Assembly: GCF_003234815.2 (NCBI RefSeq)
Contig: NZ_CP126279.1
Location: 1,178,001-1,242,000, forward strand
Source: Curtobacterium sp. MCBD17_035
Lineage (GTDB): Bacteria > Actinomycetota > Actinomycetes > Actinomycetales > Microbacteriaceae
Direction: 5' to 3'
DNA: 64,000 nt
Under the pieces are notes generated by a model. The model saw nothing but the letters and a program-made list of their open reading frames with translations, was not told the origin of the DNA and did no database searches. This document shows positions 1 to 8,895 of the stretch, piece after piece; within the stretch, counting starts at the first letter, position 1; each line of letters begins with the position of its first letter. A program made the translations under genes and the position numbers.

Positions 1-845
1 ACGCACTGGTCACGCCCCTGGCGCTGTTCATCGTCGTCCTGGCCCTCGTCCCAGCGGCGATCACGCTGGTCGAGGCGTTCTTCAAGGCCCAACCGCTCGA
101 CCCGCCGAACTCCTTCGTCGGGCTCGGCAACTTCGTGAAGCTGTTCCAGGACGACACGATCGTCTCGAGCATGGTGAACACGGCCTACTACGTCGTCATC
201 GGTGTCGTGGTCTCGACCGTGCTGGGGATCGTCATGGCGGTCACCCTGCAGAAGCCGTTCGTCGGACGGTCCGTGCTCATCGCGGTCCTCATCCTGCCGT
301 GGGCGCTGCCGGGCGTGGTCGAGGGCATCGTCTGGTCGGGCATCTGGGACAGCAACACCGGTCTGCTCAACAGCGTGCTGTCGTCGCTCCACCTGATCGA
401 CCACTACCAGGTGTTCCTCGGCCAGAACCGATTCGTCACCATCCTGGTGATCGAGATCGTCCAGGTGTGGCAGATGACCCCGCTGTCCACACTGCTCGTG
501 CTGGCGGCCTTGCAGAACATCCCCGGCGAGCTGTACGAAGCGGCGTCGATCGACGGTGCGACGGGCTGGAAGTCGTTCCTCCAGGTGACGCTGCCGCTCG
601 CTCGTCCGGGCATCGCGATCGCGATGGTGCAGGCCATCATCGCGACGCTCAACGTGTTCGACCAGCCGTACGTGTTGAACGGCGCTGCCTCGACCGGAGC
701 CTCGGTGACCGAGCAGACCTACTTCGTCAGCTTCCAGAACCTGGACTTCGGCGAGGGGTACGCGCTGTCGCTCCTCATCACCATCGCAACGGTCGTGGTC
801 TCCCTCGCCGTCGTGCGACTCGTCTACAAGCCGGTGGAGTTCTGA
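1..845 (+). CDS. Sugar ABC transporter permease (MalF type), 5' end cut by the window
   Basis: Inner-membrane permease of a carbohydrate-uptake ABC transporter. The reading frame is already open at base 3, with a hydrophobic helix and the family-typical stretch PNSFVGLGNF before the first internal ATG at 135, so the true start lies outside the window. About 280 residues are visible, with roughly six membrane segments. The cytoplasmic EAA loop (EAASIDGATGW, followed by LPLARPGI) that docks on the ATPase lies near residues 180-205. It overlaps the next permease by one base (TGATG). No ATPase gene is near, so energy is presumably supplied by a shared MsiK-type ATPase. The substrate is not readable from the permease; the downstream glycosidase, isomerase and kinase suggest an oligosaccharide, perhaps of an amino sugar. 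Confidence 0.9.
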   Translation, partial: ALVTPLALFIVVLALVPAAITLVEAFFKAQPLDPPNSFVGLGNFVKLFQDDTIVSSMVNTAYYVVIGVVVSTVLGIVMAVTLQKPFVGRSVLIAVLILPWALPGVVEGIVWSGIWDSNTGLLNSVLSSLHLIDHYQVFLGQNRFVTILVIEIVQVWQMTPLSTLLVLAALQNIPGELYEAASIDGATGWKSFLQVTLPLARPGIAIAMVQAIIATLNVFDQPYVLNGAASTGASVTEQTYFVSFQNLDFGEGYALSLLITIATVVVSLAVVRLVYKPVEF

Positions 846-1678
846 TGCACCGTCGTTCCGTCGCGCGCCCCCTGGGCGTCGCGTTCATCGTCCTCTGGAC
901 GCTCGTCCCGCTGTACTGGGTGCTCAACACGAGCCTCCAGACGGATCAGCAGATCAGCGCGAAGCCGGCCAACTACATCCCGCCGACGCCGACGTTCGCC
1001 AACTACGCGACCCTGCTGGGAGGCAGTGGGGACGTGGCCTCGTCGGTCCGGCAGTCGACGCTCAACATCTTCGTCGAGTGCGGCGGGGCGACGATCGTCA
1101 CCGTCGTGCTCGCGACGATCGCGGCGTACGCGTTCGCCCGGATGACGTTCCGTGGTCGGAACGTGCTGTTCTACGCGGTCCTCGCGACGATGGCCTTCCC
1201 CGCCTACGCGACGCTCATCCCGCTCTACGAGATGCTCAGCACCGCCGGGCTCGTGAACACGTACACCGGCATCGTGCTCGTGTACGTGTCGGGGTTCCTG
1301 CCGCTCGCCACGTGGATCCTCTACAACTACATGTCGAGCCTGCCCCTGGCGCTCGAGGAGGCCGGGTCGATGGACGGCGCCAGTCGGCTCGGCGTGCTCT
1401 GGCACATCGTGCTGCCGCTCGCCCGCCCGGGCATCGTCTCGACGGCGATCATCACGTTCCTGTCCGCCTGGGCGCAGTTCCTGTTCCCGCTCGTGCTGTC
1501 GAGCGACATCTCGACCCAACCGCTCACGGTCGTGATCGCCGCGCTGCAGGGGCGGCACACGGTGCCGTACTCCCTGATGAGCGCGGCGGGCGTCCTCGCG
1601 GTCGTCGTCCCGGCCGCCATCGCGGTCGTGCTCAACCGGTACATCGTCAGCGGCCTCCTCACGGGGAGCGTCAAGTGA
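845..1678 (+). CDS. Sugar ABC transporter permease (MalG type)
   Basis: Second permease of the same importer, 277 residues. The N-terminal helix (FIVLWTLVPLYWVLNTSL) is followed by an extracytoplasmic loop and about five further helices. The EAA loop reads EEAGSMDGASRLGVL and continues into LPLARPGI near residues 180-205, as in MalG-family subunits. The ATG at 845 overlaps the stop of the first permease by one base, and the stop overlaps the GTG of the GH4 gene (GTGA), so the genes are translationally coupled. MalF and MalG form the heterodimeric pore; binding protein and ATPase are not encoded between them and the following gene. Confidence 0.93.
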   Translation: MHRRSVARPLGVAFIVLWTLVPLYWVLNTSLQTDQQISAKPANYIPPTPTFANYATLLGGSGDVASSVRQSTLNIFVECGGATIVTVVLATIAAYAFARMTFRGRNVLFYAVLATMAFPAYATLIPLYEMLSTAGLVNTYTGIVLVYVSGFLPLATWILYNYMSSLPLALEEAGSMDGASRLGVLWHIVLPLARPGIVSTAIITFLSAWAQFLFPLVLSSDISTQPLTVVIAALQGRHTVPYSLMSAAGVLAVVVPAAIAVVLNRYIVSGLLTGSVK

Positions 1679-3030
1679 ATCGAGGCGGGGCGTTCGTCCT
1701 CATCGGTGCGGGCAGCACGGTGTTCACTCCGGGCCTCCTGACCGATCTCGCCCGCGCGGCGGCGTTCGACGACATCACGGTCCGCCTGGTCGACGTCGCT
1801 CCCGAGGCGGCGGAGACCATGGCGGCCGTGGGACGCCGGATCGCCGCGCAGTACGGATCGCACATGCGCGTCGAGGCGGTGCACGACCGACGTGAGGCCC
1901 TGCGCGGCGCGCAGTTCGTCACGACGACCATCGCCGTCGGGTCGGCCGCCGGATGGCGGCGTGACCTCGAGGTACCGGAACGGTTCGGGATCCGGCAGAC
2001 GGTCGGCGACAGCGTCGGACCGGGCGGCGTCCTCCGCGCGCTCCGACACGTCCCGGAGATCGTCGCGATCGGCCGCGACATCGCCGACGTCGCTCCAGAC
2101 GCCATCCTGTTCAACTACAGCAATCCCCTCACCGCGAACGTCCGGGCCGTCACCCGCGAGACGGGCATCCGTGCCGTCGGGCTCTGTCACGGCACGATGC
2201 ACACCAAGAGCGCGCTCGCCCGGGCGCTCGAGGTCCCCGAGCAGGAGATCACAACGACGTTCGGCGGGCTGAACCACCTGTCCTGGCTGATGGACATCCG
2301 GACGGCGGACCAGGACCTGTACCCGCGCCTCCGCGAGCTCGTCGAAGCGCAGGCCGGTGGCGCCGATGCTCCCTCCGACTGGAGCGAGGGCCCGCACGCG
2401 CCGGTGTCGGCGGACCTCATGCGGACGTTCGGGCTGTACCCGGCGCCCGGCGACCGGCACGTGGCGGAGTTCTTCGCCGACCACCTCGGTCCGGCCGGCG
2501 CGGGGGAGCTCCCGTGGGGCCTCCAGGCCGGCCTCGACGCGACACGCGAGTACATCGGCGAGAAGTCGCGACTCTGGGACGAGCTGCGCGAGCTCGCGGA
2601 CGGTGACCGGCCGGTGCCGCCGCCGTCCGACCAGGAGGCGGAACGACTCGTCGCCATGGCGACGGCGATCCGCACGGGCCGGACCCACGTCGAGCTCGCG
2701 GTCAACCTCCCGAACCACGGTCTCATCGGGAACCTCCCCGAGACCGCGGTCGTCGAGGTGCCGGCCGCCGTCGGTGCCGACGGCGTGCGCGGCGTGTCCG
2801 TCGGGGACCTCCCCGCCGGCATCGCCGCGGTGCTCACCGCCCGGGCGCTCCAGCAGGAGCTCGTCGTCGACGCAGCACTGCGCGGTGATCGCACGCTCGC
2901 GATCCAGGCGCTCGTGCTCGACCCGCTCGTGCCCGACCGGGCGACGGCCACCGCGATCCTCGACGCCGCGGTCGCCGAGGACCCGACCACCCTCCGTGCC
3001 GGCACCGAGCACGGTCTCGCCACCGTCTGA
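1675..3030 (+). CDS. Glycoside hydrolase family 4 (NAD- and metal-dependent glycosidase)
   Basis: GH4 enzymes cleave alpha- or beta-glycosides, often 6-phosphorylated, by an NAD+-dependent redox-elimination mechanism needing a divalent metal. The 451-residue protein starts with the dinucleotide-binding strand-turn (VLIGAGSTVF, residues 8-17), has the NYSNPL motif at about 147, the metal-ligand pair Cys171-His172 (GLCHG) and the NHLSW segment at about 200. Length is normal for the family. The GTG start overlaps the upstream stop by four bases. It is the first enzyme of the importer operon and probably hydrolyses the imported sugar in the cytoplasm. GH4 specificity cannot be told from sequence alone: 6-phospho-beta-glucosidase, alpha-glucosidase or alpha-galactosidase are all possible. 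It is only distantly similar to the GH4 protein at 12220. Confidence 0.85.
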   Translation: MNRGGAFVLIGAGSTVFTPGLLTDLARAAAFDDITVRLVDVAPEAAETMAAVGRRIAAQYGSHMRVEAVHDRREALRGAQFVTTTIAVGSAAGWRRDLEVPERFGIRQTVGDSVGPGGVLRALRHVPEIVAIGRDIADVAPDAILFNYSNPLTANVRAVTRETGIRAVGLCHGTMHTKSALARALEVPEQEITTTFGGLNHLSWLMDIRTADQDLYPRLRELVEAQAGGADAPSDWSEGPHAPVSADLMRTFGLYPAPGDRHVAEFFADHLGPAGAGELPWGLQAGLDATREYIGEKSRLWDELRELADGDRPVPPPSDQEAERLVAMATAIRTGRTHVELAVNLPNHGLIGNLPETAVVEVPAAVGADGVRGVSVGDLPAGIAAVLTARALQQELVVDAALRGDRTLAIQALVLDPLVPDRATATAILDAAVAEDPTTLRAGTEHGLATV

Positions 3031-3105
3031 GCGCGACCACCTCGACCACGTCACCGGGTCGGCCCCGAGGGGTCGCCCCTCAGCCTCACCATCAGGAGAA
3101 CCACC

Positions 3106-4269
3106 ATGACCGAGACCAACCCCGACATCGATGTCGACCTCGCGGCCGCAGGGGCGACCGCGACCTTCCGGGAGATCAGACAGCAGCCCGACGTGTGGCT
3201 CGAGGCGGCATCGATCGTGCAGGGGCGCCGCGCCGACCTCGACGCGTTCCTCGCACCGCTCCTCGCGCACGACGACCTGCGCATCGTCTTCACCGGTGCC
3301 GGGACCTCGGCGTTCGCCGGCGGCGTCGTGGCCCCGACGGTGGCCCGCGCCACCGGTCGACGCGTCGAGAGCATCGCGACGACCGACATCGTGTCGAACC
3401 CCCGGCACTACCTCGCCGAGGACGTCCCCACGTTGCTGGTGTCGTTCGCCCGGTCCGGGAACAGTCCCGAGAGCGTGGCGGCGACGCGGCTGACCGACCA
3501 GGTCCTCGGCGATGCCTCCCACCTCGTCATCACCTGCAACGCCGGCGGTGCGCTCGCACAGGAGCACCAGGAACGGCCCGACTCGTTCGTGCTGCTCATG
3601 CCGCAGCGTTCGGACGACGCCGGCTTCGCGATGACGTCGAGCTTCACGTCGATGATGCTCAGCGCGCTGCTGGCCTTCCTCGGCGACGCCCCCGAGACGG
3701 TCGCGGCGCTGTCCAGCGCGGCGGACCAGGTGATCGGGGAGGACTGGGACTCGATCAAGGGGCTCGCGCAGGACGGCCTCCGGCGACTCGTGTACCTCGG
3801 CAGTGGTCCGCTCGCCGCACTGGCGCAGGAGTCCGCGCTCAAGACCCTCGAGCTGACCGCCGGCGGCGTCGTGAGCTACCACGACTCGTCGCTCGGGTTC
3901 CGGCACGGGCCCAAGGCCGTCCTCGACGCCGAGACGCTCGTGGTGGTCTACATCTCGAACGACCCGTACACGCGGTCCTACGACCTCGACATCGTGGCGG
4001 AGCTGCGTACCGCGATCGGCGCCTCCCGGGTGCTGTCGGTCGCGACCGACGGCGTCGGCGAGGGAGCGATCGTGCTCGAGGGCCTGCGCGGCACGGACGA
4101 CGGGTACCTCGCGATCGCGTACATCCTGGTCGCGCAGATCCTCGCGCTCTCGTTCGCGCTCCGGGTCGGGACGACGCCGGACAACCCGTTCCCCGGCGGC
4201 GACGTGAACCGGGTCGTGCAGGGTGTGCACATCCACGAGCTCGAGGACTCCGCCGGGGACGGTCGCTGA
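3106..4269 (+). CDS. SIS-domain sugar isomerase/deaminase (AgaS-like)
   Basis: 387 residues with two sugar-isomerase (SIS) folds; the first opens with FTGAGTSAFAGG (about residues 64-75) and contains the SFARSGNSPES phosphosugar-binding loop, and the second contains YLGSGPLAALAQESALK. This layout matches AgaS-type proteins, which isomerise or deaminate amino-sugar 6-phosphates such as galactosamine-6-phosphate. A good ribosome site, AGGAG at 3094-3098, sits seven bases before the ATG. The 75-base gap upstream holds a small hairpin (3067-3081), which could tune expression of the second half of the operon. Context (GH4 before it, BadF-type kinase after it) supports a role in amino-sugar use; the exact substrate is inferred. 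Confidence 0.82.
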   Translation: MTETNPDIDVDLAAAGATATFREIRQQPDVWLEAASIVQGRRADLDAFLAPLLAHDDLRIVFTGAGTSAFAGGVVAPTVARATGRRVESIATTDIVSNPRHYLAEDVPTLLVSFARSGNSPESVAATRLTDQVLGDASHLVITCNAGGALAQEHQERPDSFVLLMPQRSDDAGFAMTSSFTSMMLSALLAFLGDAPETVAALSSAADQVIGEDWDSIKGLAQDGLRRLVYLGSGPLAALAQESALKTLELTAGGVVSYHDSSLGFRHGPKAVLDAETLVVVYISNDPYTRSYDLDIVAELRTAIGASRVLSVATDGVGEGAIVLEGLRGTDDGYLAIAYILVAQILALSFALRVGTTPDNPFPGGDVNRVVQGVHIHELEDSAGDGR

Positions 4270-4270
4270 C

Positions 4271-5245
4271 GTGGCGGTCTTCCTGGGCGTCGACGGCGGG
4301 GGCACGAAGACCGCCTTCGTCCTGCTCGACGACGACGGACGGGAACTCGGGGCCGTCGAGGGTGCGAGCGCCTACCACCTCGAGCACGGGCTGCCGCACG
4401 TGCGGCAGGTGCTCGTCGAGGGCGTCGCCGCGGTGACGGCGGCGGCGGGGACCACCGCCGATGCCATCACCTACGCGTTCATCGCGATCCCCACCTACGG
4501 CGAGGCCAGTCACGAGGTGGCCGTCCTCGACGAGCTCCCTGCGCAGGCGCTCGGACACGACCGGTACCGGTGCGGCAACGACATGATCGCGGGTTGGGCC
4601 GGCTCCCTCGCCGACGCCGACGGGATCAACGTCGTCGCCGGGACGGGCAGCCTCACCTACGGCGAACGGGCCGGGGCGTCGTCACGTGTCGGCGGCTGGG
4701 GGGAGCTGTTCGGCGACGAGGGGTCCGGGTACTGGATCGGTCTGGAGGCGCTCTTCGCGTTCGCCCGCATGAGTGACGGACGGCTGCCGCGTACCTCGCT
4801 GCACGACCGTGTCCGTGACGCGGTCGGGGTCGAGACGGACCTGGACATGATCGACGTGGTGCTCACCCGGTGGGGGCGGAGCCGCGGCCGGATCGCGTCG
4901 CTGTCCCGCCTCGTCGTCGAGGCGGCGCAGGACGACGACGCCGCCGCGACGCGGATCGTCGAGCGCGCGGTCGACCACCTGGTGGAACTCGTCGAGGCGA
5001 CGAAGCGCAACCTCGGGTTCGGCGCGGACGAGCCGGTACCCGTGTCGTACTCGGGCGGCGTCTTCAGGGCCGAACTCGTCCGGACCGGGTTCGAGCGCGC
5101 CCTCCGCGCTCGGTCGGACCGGTACGACGTGCGGAGCCCGCGGTTCCCCTCGGACATCGGCGCCGCCCTCCACGCGGCCAAGCTCGCCGGACAGCCGCTC
5201 GGCGAGGCCGCACTGGCACGCCTGTCCGCCGGTCGGACGGTCTGA
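4271..5245 (+). CDS. BadF/BcrA-type sugar kinase (N-acetylglucosamine-kinase-like)
   Basis: ASKHA-fold ATPase, 324 residues. The phosphate-1 loop LGVDGGGTKTAFVLLD (residues about 5-20), NVVAGTGSLTYGE (phosphate-2 area) and the YSGGVF adenosine segment match eukaryote-like GlcNAc kinases and the BadF/BadG ATPase family. I chose GTG 4271, one base after the SIS stop, because the upstream alternative at 4223 lies inside the SIS gene and adds unrelated residues. It would phosphorylate the monosaccharide freed by the GH4 enzyme, providing the phosphosugar for the SIS enzyme. A role with benzoyl-CoA-type activation, also known in this superfamily, is unlikely here. Confidence 0.82.
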   Translation: MAVFLGVDGGGTKTAFVLLDDDGRELGAVEGASAYHLEHGLPHVRQVLVEGVAAVTAAAGTTADAITYAFIAIPTYGEASHEVAVLDELPAQALGHDRYRCGNDMIAGWAGSLADADGINVVAGTGSLTYGERAGASSRVGGWGELFGDEGSGYWIGLEALFAFARMSDGRLPRTSLHDRVRDAVGVETDLDMIDVVLTRWGRSRGRIASLSRLVVEAAQDDDAAATRIVERAVDHLVELVEATKRNLGFGADEPVPVSYSGGVFRAELVRTGFERALRARSDRYDVRSPRFPSDIGAALHAAKLAGQPLGEAALARLSAGRTV

Positions 5246-5248
5246 TCC

Positions 5249-6253
5249 ATGTCCTCCACCGCAGCGGTGACGCGGTACGACACCATGCCGTACAACCGGG
5301 TCGGGCGGAGCGGACTGCTGCTGCCGGCCATCGCCCTGGGTCTGTGGCAGAACTTCGGGGACGATCGCCCGTACGCGACACAGCGGGCGATCGTCCGTCG
5401 GGCGTTCGACCTGGGCGTCACCCACTTCGACCTCGCGAACAACTACGGGCCGCCGTACGGCAGCGCCGAGGTCACGTTCGGCCGGGTGCTCCGGGAGGAC
5501 CTCCGCCACCACCGCGACGAGCTGATCGTCTCGACGAAGGCCGGGTACGACATGTGGGCCGGGCCGTACGGCGAGTTCGGGTCCCGCAAGTCCATGATCG
5601 CCTCGCTCGACCAGAGCCTGGGGCGGCTCGGGCTCGAGTACGTCGACGTGTTCTACTCGCACCGGTACGACCCGGACACGCCGATCGAGGAGACGATGGG
5701 CGCCCTGGCGTCCGCCGTCACGAGCGGCAAGGCACTCTACGTCGGCGTCTCCAACCACGACGCCGACCAGACCCGGCGTGCGGCCGCGGCGCTCGCCGAC
5801 CTCGGCGTGCCGCTCCTGGTCAACCAGCCGCCGTACTCGATGTTCGACCGGGAGGCCGAGCACGCGTTGATCCCGACGCTCGCGGAACTCGGCACGGGAG
5901 CGGTGGTGTACTCACCGCTCGCGCAGGGGTTGCTCACGGATCGCTACCTCGGTGCCACGATCCCGGGTGACTCGCGTGTCGTGGCCGGGCGCGACCTCCC
6001 GGCGTCCGCCCTCGACGGCCCCTACCGGGAACGCGCTCGCGCGCTCGCCGCCATCGCGGCGGACCGCGGGCAGACGCTGGCGCAGCTCGCCCTGACCTGG
6101 GTCCTGCGCCACCCGGAGGTCGCGTCGGCACTGGTCGGGGCCTCCAGCGTGCCGCAGCTCGAGCAGAACCTCCGCGCGGCGACGGCTCCGCCGCTCACCC
6201 CTGCCGAACTCGCCGCGATCGAGCCGTACGCCGTCGACGGCACGGCCGCGTGA
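5249..6253 (+). CDS. Aldo/keto reductase, YghZ-like
   Basis: NADPH-dependent aldo/keto reductase of 334 residues, closest in pattern to YghZ/GpR, which reduces L-glyceraldehyde-3-phosphate and methylglyoxal. The start MPYNRVGRSG follows a short N-terminal tail. The catalytic tetrad is visible: Asp in THFDLANNYG, Tyr in the same segment, Lys in VSTKAG and His in FYSHRYDP. The stretch YGPPYGSAE is typical of the YghZ/Kv-beta branch. It begins three bases after the kinase stop and is the last gene of this operon; a hairpin terminator follows at 6292. It may remove reactive triose phosphates or reduce an aldose from the pathway; the substrate is inferred. Confidence 0.88.
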   Translation: MSSTAAVTRYDTMPYNRVGRSGLLLPAIALGLWQNFGDDRPYATQRAIVRRAFDLGVTHFDLANNYGPPYGSAEVTFGRVLREDLRHHRDELIVSTKAGYDMWAGPYGEFGSRKSMIASLDQSLGRLGLEYVDVFYSHRYDPDTPIEETMGALASAVTSGKALYVGVSNHDADQTRRAAAALADLGVPLLVNQPPYSMFDREAEHALIPTLAELGTGAVVYSPLAQGLLTDRYLGATIPGDSRVVAGRDLPASALDGPYRERARALAAIAADRGQTLAQLALTWVLRHPEVASALVGASSVPQLEQNLRAATAPPLTPAELAAIEPYAVDGTAA

Positions 6254-6291
6254 GCTGAGGGCCCGATCCGTCCACCGGGGCGAAGCGCGAC

Positions 6292-6322
6292 GGGGTCGTC
6301 GGTGTCACCGACGACCCCTTCT
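6292..6322 (+). terminator. Intrinsic terminator after the first sugar operon
   Basis: A perfect 12-base-pair stem (GGGGTCGTCGGT at 6292-6303 with ACCGACGACCCC at 6307-6318), a three-base loop and a short TTCT tail, 38 bases after the aldo/keto reductase stop. The U tract is weak, as is common in high-GC actinobacteria. Confidence 0.75.
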
Positions 6323-6426
6323 GACTGCGCATTCGTACAGTTCTGCGACCGTGCGGCAGCGTCAGCGCATGTTTCCTGCTTGTTTCGCGGGCCTGTGGAC
6401 CAGAACCGATCAGTGCTGGTGCTCGT

Positions 6427-6455
6427 TTGATTGCCAGTCGTTCGAACGGTGCAAT
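6427..6455 (+). promoter_or_regulatory. Candidate promoter with an embedded operator upstream of the second sugar operon
   Basis: TTGATT (6427-6432) and TGCAAT (6450-6455) are spaced 17 bases apart and match the -35 and -10 boxes at four and four of six positions. Between them lies the perfect palindrome CGTTCGAACG (6439-6448), centred on CG like LacI-family operators, flanked by ATTGC and GCAAT. A repressor bound here would block the promoter. The regulator gene is not in the window. The rest of the 6323-6609 gap shows nothing else convincing. Confidence 0.5.
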
Positions 6456-6609
6456 AGCGTTCCCTCCACCGCGGCACCACCGACCGGCTCGCCGCTCCGA
6501 CGAGGTCGCTCAGGCCCCGCTCCATGCGTGGCCGTGACGGGTGCCGAGGACGACTCGCGCGGCCCCGTCCGACGGCGCCGTCTCGTCCCGCTTGAACGAA
6601 GGAGTTCAC

Positions 6610-7947
6610 GTGTTCCCCAGGACCATCAACCGCCGGGGTGCCGCCGTGCTCCGTCGTGGCGCCGTTCTCGGCGTCGCCACGGTCGCGATCGCGGCCGCCC
6701 TCACCGGCTGCGCGTCGTCCACCTCGTCGGGCGCCCTCGACACGAAGGCGAAGGTGCACCTGACCGTCTGGTCCGGCCAGGACGACCAGGCCGAGCAGAT
6801 CCTCCAGCACCTCGTGTCGGAGTTCGAGCAGCAGCACCCGAACGTCTCGATCGACCTGTCCTCGGGCGCCTCGTCCACCGACCAGCTCCTCCAGAAGCTC
6901 TCCGCGTCCTTCGCGGCGAGCACCTACCCCGACGTCTCCTACACGTACGGATCGTGGGCCAGCCAGCTCGAGCAGTCCGGCCGCACGCTCGACATCACGA
7001 AGGACGTCGCCAAGCCGTCGGTCGGGTGGGACGAGTTCTCCGCCGCGGCGCGGGCCACCGCCCGGCCGACCGGGAAGAAGACGATCGGGTTCCCCGCGGT
7101 CGTCGACGACCTGTCGCTGCTCTACAACAAGACCGTCTTCGACAAGGCGCACGTCGCCTACCCGACGGCGGACTGGACCTGGGCCGACTTCCGGAAGGCG
7201 GCGAAGCAGCTCACCGATCCGGGGACGAACACCTACGGCTACGGCTACTCCGTGTCGGGGAGCGAGGAGACGACCTGGCAGTTGTGGCCGCACCTCTGGC
7301 AGAACGGTGGGTCCATCCTGTCGAGCAACGGCAAGAAGGCGACGTTCGACTCGACGGCGGGCGTCGACGCCCTCACCTACCTGCGTGACCTCGCGATCAC
7401 CGACAAGAGCGTCTACCTCGACCAGACCGACACGAAGTTCGCGCAGCTGTTCGAGAGCAACCACATCGGCATGATCACCTCCGGCCCCTGGGAACTGTCG
7501 GCGCTCAAGACCGCGGGGACCTCGTACGGCGTGGTGCGGCTCCCCGGGACGAACGGCGACCACCAGACGGTGTCCGGACCCGACCTGTGGACCCTGTTCG
7601 ACCACCACGACGCCGACCGTGCCTACTGGGCCGAGCGGTTCACCCAGTGGCTGACGTCGGACGAGCAGGACGAGCAGTTCAACGTGTCGTACGGCAACCT
7701 GCCGCTCCGCTCGAGCGAGGCCGACAGTGCCGAGTTCCAGCAGCAGGTCACGGCGCTCCCCGGGCTCGAGGTGATGGAGCAGAACTCGGCCAACGCCAAG
7801 CAGGCCCGGCCGACGGTCCCCGGGTACAACGGGCTGTCCCAAGCGGTCGGTGCCGCGGTGTCACAGGTCCTGCAGGGCCAGGGGACGCCCTCGTCAGCAT
7901 TGAAGACGGCCACCGTCGCAGCCGACAAAGCGCTCGCGGGCAAGTAG
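6610..7947 (+). CDS. Extracellular sugar-binding lipoprotein of an ABC importer
   Basis: Family 1 extracellular solute-binding protein (MalE/UgpB type), 445 residues. GTG 6610 is preferred over the upstream ATG 6541: a strong ribosome site GAAGGAG (6598-6604) sits five bases before it, and it gives a proper lipoprotein signal peptide (basic N-terminus, hydrophobic core, lipobox LTGC with Cys34). The mature part begins VHLTVWSGQDDQAEQI and has the FNVSYGNLPLR hinge-like region near the C-terminus. It is anchored on the outer face of the membrane and delivers substrate to the two permeases that follow. The ligand is unknown; neighbours (amidohydrolase, FAD oxidoreductase) suggest something other than a plain sugar polymer. 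Confidence 0.93.
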   Translation: MFPRTINRRGAAVLRRGAVLGVATVAIAAALTGCASSTSSGALDTKAKVHLTVWSGQDDQAEQILQHLVSEFEQQHPNVSIDLSSGASSTDQLLQKLSASFAASTYPDVSYTYGSWASQLEQSGRTLDITKDVAKPSVGWDEFSAAARATARPTGKKTIGFPAVVDDLSLLYNKTVFDKAHVAYPTADWTWADFRKAAKQLTDPGTNTYGYGYSVSGSEETTWQLWPHLWQNGGSILSSNGKKATFDSTAGVDALTYLRDLAITDKSVYLDQTDTKFAQLFESNHIGMITSGPWELSALKTAGTSYGVVRLPGTNGDHQTVSGPDLWTLFDHHDADRAYWAERFTQWLTSDEQDEQFNVSYGNLPLRSSEADSAEFQQQVTALPGLEVMEQNSANAKQARPTVPGYNGLSQAVGAAVSQVLQGQGTPSSALKTATVAADKALAGK

Positions 7948-7956
7948 GAGGCGACC

Positions 7957-8895
7957 GTGACCACGTTCGCGCTCCGACCTCGGGAGACCACCACGGCGGC
8001 GGCCGCCGCCGGACGCCGGCGGAGGTCGTTCCGGGACGGACTGGAAGGCTGGGGGTTCGTCACCCCTGCCCTCGTCATCGTGCTCGGGCTCACCGTCTTC
8101 CCCGGGGTGTGGGCCCTCGTCCTCTCGTTCCAGAAGTGGGACGGGTTCAGCGCCGCGGTCTCCGTCGGGGCGCAGAACTACCAGGCGCTGCTCTCGGACG
8201 GGGAACTGCACGCCGCCGTCCTGCACACGCTGCTCTACACGGTCCTGTTCGTGCCGGCATCGGTGCTCCTCGGGCTGTTCCTGGCCGTGGCGCTGAACCG
8301 ACGGATCCGGTTCATCGGCCTCTACCGGACGGCGATCTTCGTGCCGTTCGTCGCGTCGGCGGCCGCCACCGGCATCCTGACCACCTACCTCTTCAGCCCG
8401 CAGTTCGGGCTCGTCAACAACGTGCTGCGGGTGGTGCACCTGCCGCAGCAGGGATGGCTCGAGGACCGCCACGAGGCCATGATCGTCGTCACGATCATGT
8501 CCCTGTGGGGCCAGGCGGCGTTCACGACGGTGATCTACCTCGCCGCGCTCCAGGACGTCCCCGGTGACGTCATCGAGGCGGCTCGGATCGACGGGGCGAA
8601 CTCGTGGCAGGTCTTCTGGCGGGTGGTGTGGCCGTCGCTCGCGCCCGTCACGGTGTTCGTCGGCATCTACCAGGCCCTGGAGGCGCTCCAGCTGTTCGAC
8701 CTCGTGTACGCCACCACCCGCGGCGGGCCGCTCGACGCCACCGAGACGATCGTCTCCTACCTCTGGAAGGTCTCGTTCCAGGGCCTCCAGTTCGGCTACG
8801 GCTCGGCGATCGCGTACGCGATGTTCTTCGTCACCCTCATCCTCACGGTGTCCGTGACCGTGTACACGCGCACCTCCGGAAGGCGGTCCCGCTGA
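7957..8895 (+). CDS. Sugar ABC transporter permease (MalF type)
   Basis: 312-residue inner-membrane permease partnered with the lipoprotein upstream. GTG 7957 follows an AGGAGG site that overlaps the previous stop (TAGGAGG). The N-terminal region is basic (RRRRSFRDG) and is followed by helix VTPALVIVLGLTVFPGVWAL. The EAA loop EAARIDGANSWQVF and then LAPVTVF lie near residues 208-232. Six membrane helices are expected. Its stop overlaps the next permease start by one base (TGATG). Confidence 0.93.
   Translation: MTTFALRPRETTTAAAAAGRRRRSFRDGLEGWGFVTPALVIVLGLTVFPGVWALVLSFQKWDGFSAAVSVGAQNYQALLSDGELHAAVLHTLLYTVLFVPASVLLGLFLAVALNRRIRFIGLYRTAIFVPFVASAAATGILTTYLFSPQFGLVNNVLRVVHLPQQGWLEDRHEAMIVVTIMSLWGQAAFTTVIYLAALQDVPGDVIEAARIDGANSWQVFWRVVWPSLAPVTVFVGIYQALEALQLFDLVYATTRGGPLDATETIVSYLWKVSFQGLQFGYGSAIAYAMFFVTLILTVSVTVYTRTSGRRSR

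Noticed and set aside
1327..4305. A 992-codon minus-strand frame opposite the GH4 and SIS genes
   Set aside because: Shadow frame of GC-rich coding DNA, no motifs, no ribosome site.
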